This document shows positions 26,808-34,603 of a stretch of 44,075 bases of DNA, one piece after another; positions within the stretch are counted from its first letter, which is position 1, and each line of letters opens with the position of its first letter. The notes beneath the pieces are model-generated. The model had not been told where the DNA came from. It saw only the letters and a list, made by a program, of their open reading frames with translations, and did no database searches. Origin of the DNA: Pseudoxanthomonas mexicana (GTDB lineage: Bacteria; Pseudomonadota; Gammaproteobacteria; Xanthomonadales; Xanthomonadaceae); assembly GCF_001556105.1 (NCBI RefSeq), contig NZ_LSIF01000031.1:1-44075 (forward strand), given 5' to 3'. A program made the translations under genes and the position numbers.

Positions 26808-27593
26808 TCAGACGTTGTTGTTGAGGTAGCCGAGCATCGAATCGGTGGTGGAGATGGCCTTGGCGTTCATTTCGTAGGCGCGCTGCGTCTCGATCATGCT
26901 GACCAGCTCCTCCACGACATTGACGTTGGAACCTTCCAGCGAGCCCTGCACGACGCTGCCCAGGCCGTTGAGGCCGGGCGTGCCGTTCTGCGCGGGACCG
27001 GAGGCGGTGGTTTCGACATAGAGGTTCCCGCCCTTGGCCTGCAGGCCCGACGGATTGACGAAGTCGGTGAGCGTCAGCGAACCGATTTCCAGCGCCTGCG
27101 CCTGGCCCGCCATCGTCACGCTGACGGTGCCGTCGCTGCCGATGGTCATCGACTGCGCGCCTTCGGGAATCTGGATGCCGGGCTGCACGGGGTAGCCGCT
27201 GTTGGTGACCAGCTCGCCCTGTGCGTTGATCTGGAACGAGCCGTCGCGCGTGTAGGCGGGCGAGCCGTCGGGCAGCAGCACTTCGAAGAAGCCGCGGCCG
27301 TTGACCATGACGTCCAGCGAGCGGCCGGTCTGCTGCGGGTTGCCCTGCTGGAAGTCCTTGGAGGTCGACACGACGCGCACGCCGGTACCGAGTTGCAGGC
27401 CCGAGGGGAGCTGGGTCTGCGAGGACGTGGAGCCACCGGGTTGGCGGACCTGCTGGTACAGCAGGTCTTCGAAGCTGGCACGGTCGCGCTTGAAGCCGGT
27501 GGTGTTGGTGTTCGCCAGGTTGTTGGAGACCACGGACATGCGCGTCTGCTGCGCGTCCAGTCCGGTCTTGGCGACCCAGAGGGCTTGGGTCAT
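26808..27593 (-). CDS. flgG: Flagellar distal rod protein FlgG
   Basis: A 261-aa distal rod subunit. The N-terminal signature is '[20 protein letters not shown]', and the C-terminal helix is '[20 protein letters not shown]' with '[15 protein letters not shown]'. The ATG at 27593 (GAGGAA about 9 nt upstream) gives the standard N-terminus '[16 protein letters not shown]'; the open frame further upstream is unrelated. The gene is cut off from flgF by 942 bp containing a composite repeat. A sigma-54-type promoter lies 63 nt upstream, so flgG to flgL probably form their own transcription unit. Confidence 0.96.
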   Translation of the reverse strand: MTQALWVAKTGLDAQQTRMSVVSNNLANTNTTGFKRDRASFEDLLYQQVRQPGGSTSSQTQLPSGLQLGTGVRVVSTSKDFQQGNPQQTGRSLDVMVNGRGFFEVLLPDGSPAYTRDGSFQINAQGELVTNSGYPVQPGIQIPEGAQSMTIGSDGTVSVTMAGQAQALEIGSLTLTDFVNPSGLQAKGGNLYVETTASGPAQNGTPGLNGLGSVVQGSLEGSNVNVVEELVSMIETQRAYEMNAKAISTTDSMLGYLNNNV

Positions 27594-27655
27594 GGCGTGG
27601 TTCCTCGCGTGTGGAAGGGGCGGAATCGCGTGCTGCGGTTCCTCACCCCCTCTCA

Positions 27656-27671
27656 GGCAAGTCCTGTGCCG
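27656..27671 (-). promoter_or_regulatory. Sigma-54 promoter for flgG-HIJKL
   Basis: The minus strand reads CGGCACAGGACTTGCC, matching the -24/-12 consensus TGGCAC-N5-TTGCA at GGCAC, the 5-bp spacing and TTGC. Transcription would start near 27645, giving a leader of about 52 nt. It lies between the composite repeat and flgG. Confidence 0.7.
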
Positions 27672-27760
27672 AAACACGTGTCGTGGTTCTGGCGCTGGGA
27701 TCCATGCCGAAGTGGGACGGGGGTCATGGTCGCGGCGGAATGCCGGCGGGCCAGGGTGTC

Positions 27761-28525
27761 AGCCCCTCTCCCACCGGGAGAGGGGTTGGGGTGAGGGGCA
27801 ACGGAGTCTGTGTCATCGGGCTTCCCTTGCTGTCACCACATCCACGATGGCTCTTTGGTTCGATGGCCTTGCGGGAAGCGTCTCCTATCCGTTTTAGATG
27901 GCGCCGCCTGCCGCGGGGGCCTTACTTTTCTTTGCTTGTGCAAAGAAAAGTAAGCAAAAGAAACACACCCCGGCGGTCCGCCCGCCGCAAGCGGCGGGTT
28001 CGCAGTCCCGGCGGGAATTTTCGTGCAGGGCATCCTGCCCTGTACGAAAACGGCGCACATCCCTGTGCGCCGCCCCTGCGGGGTTTTACCCGCCGCGACT
28101 GCCGGACCTCGGGGGCCTCAAGAGCCACACTTGGGACATCCGAGGCTGCCGCTTTGCTTTTGCTTGCCTTCGGATCCCCATGAGGCACGGCGAGTGGTCC
28201 GGGCACAACCCGAAGGGCGCCGTCATGGATGACGGCGTTTCCGTATGGCACATGGATGTGCCTTACGGAAATTCCCGGACCGCTCGCGGACCCTGCGCGC
28301 AGCGCAGGGCGTGCCGCCTGGGGTGTGTTTCTTTGATTCTTTCTTTGCACAAGCAAAGAAAGAATGCCCTCCGCGGCGAGCGGCACCATGCGTAAGAAAG
28401 GAAAATCCGTCCCGCGAGGCCATCAAACCCAGAGTCCTCGCGGACGTGGTGACAACACTGGGAGGCCTGAAGACACGGACTCCGTTGTCTCTCACCCCAA
28501 CCCCTCTCCCGGCGGGAGAGGGGCT
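27761..28525. repeat. Composite hairpin-rich repeat element, copy 1 (full length)
   Basis: This fills most of the 942 bp between flgF and flgG. The outer ends are inverted repeats: about 27761-27815 is matched by about 28470-28525 (GCCCCTCTCCC..GGGAGAGGGG, TTGGGGTGAG, CAACGGAGT). Moving inward, each half has an A/T-rich hairpin with a TTTGC-TTGT-GCAAA core (27921-27954, 15-bp stem; 28336-28365, 13-bp stem). Further GC-rich hairpins follow (28018-28050, 28051-28070, around 28220-28240, 28249-28278 and 28290-28306). So the unit is roughly mirror-symmetric around about 28140. An inverted second copy lies at 33231-33836. Small open frames inside it look like by-products. It ends 11 nt from the flgF stop codon. 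Confidence 0.85.
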
Positions 28526-28535
28526 CAAAAAAGCG

Positions 28536-29288
28536 TCAGCCGCCCAACCGCAGCAACTGATTCGACGACTGCGCCATCTCGTCGCCGCTGCGGATCACCT
28601 TCACCTGCATCTCGAACTGGCGCTGCAACTGGATCATCTGCACCAGCGCACCCGCCGCATCCACGTTGCTGCCCTCCAGCACGCCCATCGTCAGGCTGTT
28701 GCCGTTGGCCACCGGCAGCGCCGGCGCCTGCGGATCGGAGGGACGCATCAGCCCATCGCCACCACGGGCGAGTTGCGACTGTGCGGCTTCCACGAGGCGC
28801 ATGCGGCCGATCACGGCCATCGTCTGCGGGCCTTCGCCCTGCGGGATGATCGAGACCGTGCCATCGGCGCCGATGTCGATCGACTGCGCCGGCGGCACCG
28901 CGATCGGATTGCCGTTGTCGTCCAGCACCGCGCGGCCGCCGGCGGTGACCAGCTGACCGTTCGGGGTAACACTCAATTCGCCGTTGCGCGTGTAGGCCGT
29001 GCCACCGTCGGCAGCCTGCACGGCCATCCAGCGGTTCGGCTGCAGCGAGACGTCGAGCGAACGGCCGGTGACCACCTGCGAGCCGGTGCGGCCGTCGAAG
29101 CCCGGATCGATCGACACCGCGTCGATGCGCGACGGGAAACCCTGGCCCGGGATCTTGAACGCCTCGGTGCCGGCCAAGACCGCCTTGAAGCCCTTGGTGT
29201 CCACGTTGGCCAGGTTGTGCGACACGGTGCCCTGCGCCTGCAGCGAAGCGCGGGCGCCGGTCATCGCAACGTAGAGGGCCTTGTCCAT
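28536..29288 (-). CDS. flgF: Flagellar proximal rod protein FlgF
   Basis: A 250-aa rod subunit. The N-terminal 'MDKALYVAMTGARASLQAQG' and 'TVSHNLANVDTKGFKAVLAG' and the C-terminal 'GALVQMIQLQRQFEMQVKVI' are the rod/hook family termini, and the middle includes 'RMRLVEAAQSQLARGGDGLM'. It starts 28 nt after flgE. The gene ends almost at the edge of the composite repeat, so it is probably the last gene transcribed from the flgB promoter. Confidence 0.96.
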   Translation of the reverse strand: MDKALYVAMTGARASLQAQGTVSHNLANVDTKGFKAVLAGTEAFKIPGQGFPSRIDAVSIDPGFDGRTGSQVVTGRSLDVSLQPNRWMAVQAADGGTAYTRNGELSVTPNGQLVTAGGRAVLDDNGNPIAVPPAQSIDIGADGTVSIIPQGEGPQTMAVIGRMRLVEAAQSQLARGGDGLMRPSDPQAPALPVANGNSLTMGVLEGSNVDAAGALVQMIQLQRQFEMQVKVIRSGDEMAQSSNQLLRLGG

Positions 29289-29316
29289 GCGTCAGTCTCC
29301 GTCGGCGTCGGCTGGA

Positions 29317-30537
29317 TCAGCGGATGTTGATCACGGCCTGGGTGATCTGGTCCTGCGTCGACAGGGCCTGCGAGTTGGCCTGGAAGTTGCGCTGCGCCAC
29401 GATCATGTTGACCAGCTGTTCGGTCAGGTCGACGGTCGAGGCTTCCAGTGCGCCGGAGGCCACCTGGCCGAAGTCCGACGTACCCGGTGCGCCGATGCGC
29501 GGCTCGCCCGAGGCGTAGCTGTGCGTCCAGGTGTTGTTGCCCTGCGACACCAGACCCTGCGGGTTGCTGAAGTTCGCCAGCGCGACCTGGCCCAGCGCAC
29601 GATCCTCGCCGTTGGAATAGCGCGCGTAGACCACGCCGGTTTCCGACACGCTGAACTCGTTGAGTTTGCCGGTGGCGTAGCCGTCCTGGTTCTGGATGCG
29701 CTTGGCGAACTGCTCGCCGTACTGCGTGGTGCCGCTGATGTTCATCGTCATGTTCAGCACGCCGGCACCGGTGCTGGGCGTGAACGGCGCCAGCGTGATC
29801 TGGCCATTGGCCGGCGCGGTCAGCGTGCCGTTGTTGTCGAACTGTACCGTCGTCGGCGCACCTGTCGAGATGCCGTCCACATACGTGTTCATCTGCCACT
29901 CGTTCGGGTTCGGCGTCTTCACGTAGTACACGGTCTGCTGGTGGGCCACGCCCAGCGAGTCGTAGACGGTGACCGAGGTCGTTTCGTTGTAGCTGGCGCT
30001 GTCGGTCGGCGAGAACGGCGTGATCGTCGGCTGCGCGGCATTGCCGGGCAGGGTGACGCCCAGTTCGACGTTGGTGGTCGGCGACGGCGGACTGTCGGTG
30101 GTCAGCAGGCGCAGGTCGCTCATGTTGCCGGTGTCGAAACCGACGCCATCGGCGCGCGGCGGGAACACCTGCAGGCGGTAGCCTTCCGGCGTGGTCACGT
30201 AGCCGCTCGCGTCGCGCTGGAAGTTGCCGGCGCGCGTGTAGACGTTGGTGCCGTTGTTGTTGACCGTGAAGAAGCCTTCCTTGTCGACGGCCATGTCCAG
30301 GTAGCGGCCGGTCTGGTTGATGTCGCCCTGGGAGAACTGCTGGGCCACGTTGGTCAGCCGTACGCCAGCGCCGATGCCGTTGCGCATCAGGCCGTAACCG
30401 GTGGACGAGAACACGTTGGCGAACTCGGCCCGCGACTCCTTGAAGCCGGTGGTGTTGACGTTGGCGATGTTGTTGGAGGTGACGTTGAGGTCGGCATTGG
30501 CCGCCCTCATGCCGGACAGTGAACTATTGAATGCCAT
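29317..30537 (-). CDS. flgE: Flagellar hook protein FlgE
   Basis: The hook subunit, 406 aa. The N-terminal signature is 'LNVTSNNIANVNTTGFKESR' with 'SSTGYGLMRNGIGAGVRL', the central hook domain includes 'TVYDSLGVAHQQTVYYVKTP', and the C-terminus is 'VNMIVAQRNFQANSQALSTQ'. It lies 37 nt downstream of flgD, which encodes its assembly cap. Confidence 0.97.
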   Translation of the reverse strand: MAFNSSLSGMRAANADLNVTSNNIANVNTTGFKESRAEFANVFSSTGYGLMRNGIGAGVRLTNVAQQFSQGDINQTGRYLDMAVDKEGFFTVNNNGTNVYTRAGNFQRDASGYVTTPEGYRLQVFPPRADGVGFDTGNMSDLRLLTTDSPPSPTTNVELGVTLPGNAAQPTITPFSPTDSASYNETTSVTVYDSLGVAHQQTVYYVKTPNPNEWQMNTYVDGISTGAPTTVQFDNNGTLTAPANGQITLAPFTPSTGAGVLNMTMNISGTTQYGEQFAKRIQNQDGYATGKLNEFSVSETGVVYARYSNGEDRALGQVALANFSNPQGLVSQGNNTWTHSYASGEPRIGAPGTSDFGQVASGALEASTVDLTEQLVNMIVAQRNFQANSQALSTQDQITQAVINIR

Positions 30538-30574
30538 GGAAGACTCCTTGCGGAAGACGGTGGGCGTGCGGGGT

Positions 30575-31255
30575 TCAGGACGTCGACTTGCCGACGCGCA
30601 GCACGTAGTCGAGCGGTGCGGTGCCCAGGCCGGGCAGGTTGAGGTACAGGCCGTCCGAGCCGATGGTCACGCTGTCCACGGTGGCGTCGACGTAAGTGTT
30701 GAGCGCGCTGCTGGTGCCGTCGGTGGCGGTGTGGGTGGCCTTGATCGAATAGGTGCCGGAGGCGGCGCGTTCGCCATTGGCCTTCAGGCCGTCCCACGAA
30801 AACGCCGTTTCACCCTTGGCCGTGGCGTCGACTTCGACGGTATCCACGACGATGCCGCCGGCGTCCTTGATTTCGAAGGTCACCTTGCCGGCGCCCGGCG
30901 ACATCACCAGGCCGCTGGCATTGCCGGAGGCGGGCAGGGCGATCGATTCGGACGGCACCACCACCGAATATCCGACCAGCGCGGCGCCCTTCAGCACCTG
31001 GTCGCCGGTCAGCGCCGCCGTGAAGCCGTTGACGGTGCCGTTGAGGTCGCTGATGCCCTGCACGGTGGAGAACTGCGCCAGCTGGGCGACGAACTCGCTG
31101 TTGGACAACGGCTTCAGCGGATCCTGGTTGCTCAGCTGCTCGGTCATCAGGCGCATGAAGTCGGCCTGGCCCAGCGTGTCGGCCTTCTTCTTCGGGGTTG
31201 CACCGGTGCCGCTGGTGTTGAGGGCGGCAAACGGATCGCCGTTGACAGTGGTCAT
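30575..31255 (-). CDS. flgD: Flagellar hook-capping protein FlgD
   Basis: A 226-aa scaffold at the hook tip, needed for FlgE polymerisation. The N-terminal domain has 'DFMRLMTEQLSNQDPLKPLS' and 'NSEFVAQLAQFSTVQGISDL'. The C-terminal FlgD Ig/Tudor-like part has 'AFSWDGLKANGERAASGTYS'. It is in the usual position between flgC and flgE. Confidence 0.96.
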   Translation of the reverse strand: MTTVNGDPFAALNTSGTGATPKKKADTLGQADFMRLMTEQLSNQDPLKPLSNSEFVAQLAQFSTVQGISDLNGTVNGFTAALTGDQVLKGAALVGYSVVVPSESIALPASGNASGLVMSPGAGKVTFEIKDAGGIVVDTVEVDATAKGETAFSWDGLKANGERAASGTYSIKATHTATDGTSSALNTYVDATVDSVTIGSDGLYLNLPGLGTAPLDYVLRVGKSTS

Positions 31256-31281
31256 GTGCGTGCTCGGTCAGGGGGGGCGGG

Positions 31282-31689
31282 TCAGCGGCCCATCGTCAGG
31301 GTGGCCAGGGCGAGTTCCTTGGCGGTGTTCAACATTTCCACGCCAGCCTGGTAGCCGCGCGAGGCGGAGATCAGGTTGACCATTTCCGCAACCGGATCGA
31401 CATCCGGTGCGTAGACATAGCCATCGCCATCGGCCATCGGGTGGCCGGGTTCGTAGCGCTTGATCGGCGGCGCGTCGCCCTGGGTGATCTCCTTCACCTG
31501 CACCGAGGTCAGCGAACCGTCGGCGTTGAGCTTGCGCGCCTGGAAGATCGGCTCGATCGGTTTGTAGACCGTGTCCGGCGAGGAGGCGATGGAGTCGGCG
31601 TTGGAGAGGTTGCTGGCGATCGTGTTCAGGCGCACGGACTGGGCCTGCAGCGCGGAACCGGCGACGTCGAAGATCGGGAGGTTGCTCAT
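31282..31689 (-). CDS. flgC: Flagellar proximal rod protein FlgC
   Basis: A 135-aa rod subunit. The N-terminus includes 'SVRLNTIASNLSNADSIASS' and the C-terminus includes 'DVDPVAEMVNLISASRGYQA'. The tail 'NTAKELALATLTMGR' is the expected end helix. It starts 11 nt after flgB and is 26 nt from flgD. Confidence 0.96.
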   Translation of the reverse strand: MSNLPIFDVAGSALQAQSVRLNTIASNLSNADSIASSPDTVYKPIEPIFQARKLNADGSLTSVQVKEITQGDAPPIKRYEPGHPMADGDGYVYAPDVDPVAEMVNLISASRGYQAGVEMLNTAKELALATLTMGR

Positions 31690-31700
31690 GGCGTTGCCTC

Positions 31701-32087
31701 TTACTGGCCGGTGATCGCGGTGAGCATGGTGCGCACCTTGGATTCGATGAAGCTGAGCGAGGCGCGGTACTCCAGCGCCGCGCGGCCGTAGGCGGCGCGC
31801 TCGGTGTCGGCATCGACGGTGTTGCCGTCCAGACTGGGCTGCATGCCGGCGCGTTCGAAGAGGCGCGGCGAGGCATTCAGCAGGGTGAGGTGCTGCTCGT
31901 TCGTGCCCTGCAGTGGCGCGGCCTTGGCGGCGGCCTGCTCCAGTGCGGCCTGGAAGTCCAGGTCCTTGGCCTTGAAGTTGGGCGTGTCCGCGTTGGCCAG
32001 GTTGCTGGCGATCAGCTGCATCCGCTGTTCACGCAACGGCAGGGCCGCGGCATGGACACCGAGATAGTTGGAGATGGGATTGGACAT
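31701..32087 (-). CDS. flgB: Flagellar proximal rod protein FlgB
   Basis: A 128-aa rod subunit, first gene of the flgBCDEF unit. The N-terminal 'LREQRMQLIASNLANADTPN' and 'FKAKDLDFQAALEQAAAKAA' are diagnostic. The C-terminal helix is 'LEYRASLSFIESKVRTMLTA'. A near-perfect sigma-54 site lies 34-49 nt upstream of the ATG. Confidence 0.96.
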   Translation of the reverse strand: MSNPISNYLGVHAAALPLREQRMQLIASNLANADTPNFKAKDLDFQAALEQAAAKAAPLQGTNEQHLTLLNASPRLFERAGMQPSLDGNTVDADTERAAYGRAALEYRASLSFIESKVRTMLTAITGQ

Positions 32088-32120
32088 GGCACCGCTCCGG
32101 CAGACCGTTGCCGGGGCAGC

Positions 32121-32136
32121 TGCAAGGCGTGTGCCA
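32121..32136 (-). promoter_or_regulatory. Sigma-54 promoter for flgBCDEF
   Basis: The minus strand reads TGGCACACGCCTTGCA, a full match to TGGCAC-N5-TTGCA. Transcription should start near 32110, leaving a leader of about 22 nt before flgB. Confidence 0.9.
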
Positions 32137-32147
32137 GAACCGGGATC

Positions 32148-32203
32148 TTCCTTCTCCCTGCGGCGCGGGGAGACGGTGCCCGAAGGGTGGATGAGGGGCG
32201 CTT
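32148..32203. repeat. Third copy of the GGGGAGAnGGTGCC repeat, after cheV
   Basis: A single unit (CTTCTCCCTGCGGCGCGGGG, then GGTGCCCGAAGGG and GGATGAGGGGCGC) of the family seen as a pair at 20481-20660. It abuts the cheV stop codon and lies just upstream of the flgB promoter. On the minus strand its hairpin could terminate cheV transcription. Confidence 0.7.
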
Positions 32204-33175
32204 TTACGCCGCCATGCGCGCCGAAACCACCTGGTTCAACCGGAACAGCACGTGTTCCGCCAGCTCGTGCGGGCTGTACTTGGCCACGAAGGCATTGGCA
32301 CCCACGCGTTCGACCATGGCGTTGTTGAACACGCCCGACAGGGACGTGTGCAGCAGGACGTACAGGCCGGCCAGGCCCGGGTGGCGCCGGATTTCCGTCG
32401 TCAGGGTGTAGCCGTCCATGGCCGGCATCTCGATGTCGGAGATGACCATGGCGTAGCGCTCGGCCGGGTTCTCGCCGGCGGCGTGGACCTGCAAGAGATG
32501 GTCCAGTGCCTGGCGGCCATCGGAGAGCAGGGTGGCGGTGACACCGAGTTGCTCCAGCACACTGCGGATCTGCGAGCGGGCGACACGGGAGTCGTCGACC
32601 ACCAGCACCTGCATCGGCGGGGCATCGGCGGGCAGGGCCATCTCGGGGGCGAGGGTGGCATCCATGCGCGACTGGCAGATGTCGGCCAATACGCTTTCCA
32701 CGTCGATCACCTGGATCAGTTCGCCCTGGAACCGCGTGACCGCGGTCAGATAGCTGTTTTCCGCGCCCAGTTCCGGCGGGGGATGGATGTCTTCCACCGC
32801 GATGTTGACGATGCGCTCCACGCCACTGACGAGGAAACCCTGCACCGAGCGGTTGAACTCGGTGACGACCAGGTAATTGGGGGCGTTCTCGGGATTCGGG
32901 TCGCGCTCGGGGTGGCGGATGCTCAGGCCCAGGTCGAGCACGGGCACGGACCGCCCGCGCACGTCCGCGACACCGACGAATTCGCTGGGCAGGCCGGGCA
33001 GCTGGAACAGGTCCGGCCGGCGCAGCACTTCCTGCACCTTGAAGACGTTGACGCCAAAAAGCTGACGCCCGCCCAGGCGGAACAGCAGCAGGGCGAGGCG
33101 GTTGTGACCGGCCAGGCGGGTGCGCTGGTCGATGCGGTTGAGCAGGTCCTGGGTCATGTCCAGCATATCGGCCAT
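32204..33175 (-). CDS. cheV: Chemotaxis coupling protein CheV (CheW-REC)
   Basis: A 323-aa adaptor linking receptors to CheA, with a phosphorylatable receiver that tunes coupling. The CheW domain covers about 20-165 ('LFRLGGRQLFGVNVFKVQEV', 'GVADVRGRSVPVLDLGLSIR', 'FQGELIQVIDVESVLADICQ'). The receiver covers about 185-310, with 'VLVVDDSRVARSQIRSVLEQ' and phosphoacceptor in 'MVISDIEMPAMDGYTLTTEI'. cheV before flgB is the usual Xanthomonas arrangement. The ATG at 33175 gives the standard N-terminus 'MADMLDMTQDLLNRIDQRTR'. The frame stays open 118 codons upstream into the repeat, which I treat as accidental. The repeat begins 56 nt before the start, and I found no sigma-54 site for this gene. 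Confidence 0.94.
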   Translation of the reverse strand: MADMLDMTQDLLNRIDQRTRLAGHNRLALLLFRLGGRQLFGVNVFKVQEVLRRPDLFQLPGLPSEFVGVADVRGRSVPVLDLGLSIRHPERDPNPENAPNYLVVTEFNRSVQGFLVSGVERIVNIAVEDIHPPPELGAENSYLTAVTRFQGELIQVIDVESVLADICQSRMDATLAPEMALPADAPPMQVLVVDDSRVARSQIRSVLEQLGVTATLLSDGRQALDHLLQVHAAGENPAERYAMVISDIEMPAMDGYTLTTEIRRHPGLAGLYVLLHTSLSGVFNNAMVERVGANAFVAKYSPHELAEHVLFRLNQVVSARMAA

Positions 33176-33230
33176 AGGACAGGGGTCTTGAGCGGGAGGC
33201 ACCAGCTCAAAGCCCTCTCCCCGCGTCCGA

Positions 33231-33836
33231 GCCCCTCTCCCACCGGGAGAGGGGTTGGGGTGAGGGGCAACGGAGTTCCTGTCTTCAGGCCTCCCAGTGT
33301 GGGGACCACGTCCGCGATGGCCTCTGGTTCGATGGCCTTGCGGGCGGATCTTCTTTTGCTCAGGCATGGCGCCGCTCGCCGCGGGGGCCTTCTTTCTTTG
33401 CTTGTGCAAAGAAAGAATCAAAGAAACACACCCCAGGCGGCACGCCCTGCGCTGCGCTCCGGGTCCGCGAGCGGGCCGGGAATTTCCGTAAGGCACATCC
33501 GTGTGCCATACGGAAACGCCGTCATCCATGACGGCGCCCTTCGGGTTTTACCCGACCCACTCGCCGTGCCTCATGGGGACCCGGAAAGCGTGAGCAACAG
33601 CGGAATCAGCTCTTCGGCCCCTGAGGTCCGGCAGTCCCGGCGGGAAAAACCCGCAGGGCGGCGCACAAGGATGTGCGCCGTTTTCGGCCAGGGCAGGATG
33701 CCCTGTCCGAAAATTCCTGCCGGGACTGCGAACCCGCCGCGCAGCGGCGGGCGGACCGCCGGGGTGTGCTTTCTTTGCCTACTTTCTTTGCACAAGCAAA
33801 GAAAGTAGGGCCTCCGCGGCGAGCGGCACCATGCTG
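33231..33836. repeat. Composite hairpin-rich repeat element, copy 2 (inverted, one end missing)
   Basis: The reverse complement of this stretch matches copy 1 (27761-28525) over most of its length: the same outer arm at 33231-33275, the same two TTTGC-TTGT-GCAAA hairpins (33390-33417, 12-bp stem; 33778-33809, 14-bp stem), and the same series of GC-rich hairpins between them (for example 33681-33713). The arm that should follow 33836 is absent, so the copy is truncated on the flgA side. It fills the intergenic region between the divergent cheV and flgA, where I see no other gene. The orientation is opposite to copy 1. Confidence 0.85.
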
Positions 33837-33873
33837 GCATGCCAGAAAACACATCGCCGCAGGCCCCACGTTC

Positions 33874-33889
33874 TGGCACACCGCTTGCA
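33874..33889 (+). promoter_or_regulatory. Sigma-54 promoter for flgA
   Basis: TGGCACACCGCTTGCA matches the consensus TGGCAC-N5-TTGCA fully. Transcription is expected at about 33900. An mRNA starting there excludes ATG 33839 and leaves ATG 33902 without a leader. It favours ATG 33923, which has GGAG 7 nt upstream. Confidence 0.9.
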
Positions 33890-33922
33890 CCTCTTCCGCC
33901 GATGAACCGACGGAGCCCGCCC

Positions 33923-34579
33923 ATGTTGCTGCTGCGCCTGACCACCGCCCTGATCGGCGGACTGACCGCGTGCGCCGTGCTGGCTGCGGACTTCCAGCCG
34001 GTCGACAGCATCAAGGATGCCGCCATCGGCGCCCTGCCTGCCGGCAGCGACGCCGACGCCACGCTCGATCCGGCCCTGCGCCTGCCGCGCTGCGGCGCCG
34101 CGCTGGTCGCGCGCGTGCAGGGCAGCAACAGCGTGGAGGTCAGTTGCCCGCAGGACGCCGGCTGGCGCCTGTTCGTGCCGGTGCGTGTGCGCCGCAGCCA
34201 GACCGTGCTGGTGCTGGCGCGTGGCATCGCACCGGGCGAAACGATCACCGCCGATGCCTTCGTCGAAGAGCGCCGTGACGCCTCGCGCATCGTCGGTGCC
34301 GCCGTCGCCGATCCGTCGCAGGCCGTGGGCCGCGTCGCGCGGCGCATGCTGTCGGCCGGTGCGGTCCTTGCCTCGACCGATCTGGTCGCACAGCGCCTGG
34401 TGCGTCGTGGCGACAACGTGGCGCTGGTCTCCCGTCGTGGCGGGGTGGAAGTCCGCGTGGCGGGCAAGGCGCTCGCCGATGCCGGGGAGAACGAGCGGGT
34501 GACCGTCGAGAACCTGTCCTCGCGCCGGGTGGTGCAGGGCATCGTGGGTGCGGGCGGTGACGTCTGGGTGAGTCGATGA
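33923..34579 (+). CDS. flgA: Flagellar P-ring assembly chaperone FlgA
   Basis: A periplasmic chaperone for FlgI, 218 aa from the chosen start. The signal peptide 'MLLLRLTTALIGGLTACAVLA' is cleaved before 'ADFQPVD'. The mature part has 'LRLPRCGAALVARVQGSNSV', 'RLFVPVRVRRSQTVLVLARG' and the SAF domain with 'APGETITADAFVEERRD', ending 'RRVVQGIVGAGGDVWVSR'. Start choice rests on the sigma-54 transcription start near 33900 and a GGAG 7 nt before ATG 33923. ATG 33902 would add 'MNRRSPP', a normal basic n-region, and remains possible. It is transcribed away from cheV, towards flgM. Confidence 0.93.
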   Translation: MLLLRLTTALIGGLTACAVLAADFQPVDSIKDAAIGALPAGSDADATLDPALRLPRCGAALVARVQGSNSVEVSCPQDAGWRLFVPVRVRRSQTVLVLARGIAPGETITADAFVEERRDASRIVGAAVADPSQAVGRVARRMLSAGAVLASTDLVAQRLVRRGDNVALVSRRGGVEVRVAGKALADAGENERVTVENLSSRRVVQGIVGAGGDVWVSR

Positions 34580-34603
34580 AAAAAATTCCACATTCGCCCT
34601 CAA

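Noticed and set aside
27898..28395. 165-codon open frame inside repeat copy 1
   Set aside because: No ribosome-binding site or domain. Differences between the copies fit hairpin loops and include non-conservative codon changes, so I do not treat it as a gene.
33176..33529. N-terminal extension of CheV encoded by the repeat
   Set aside because: The frame is open by chance through the repeat. CheV homologues start at MADMLDMTQ-like sequence, and the same peptide pieces occur in the other element copy next to an unrelated gene.
27761..33836. CRISPR array or integron explanation for the repeats
   Set aside because: There are no regularly spaced short direct repeats, no cas genes, no integrase and no attC-like array; the repeats are inverted and hairpin-forming.
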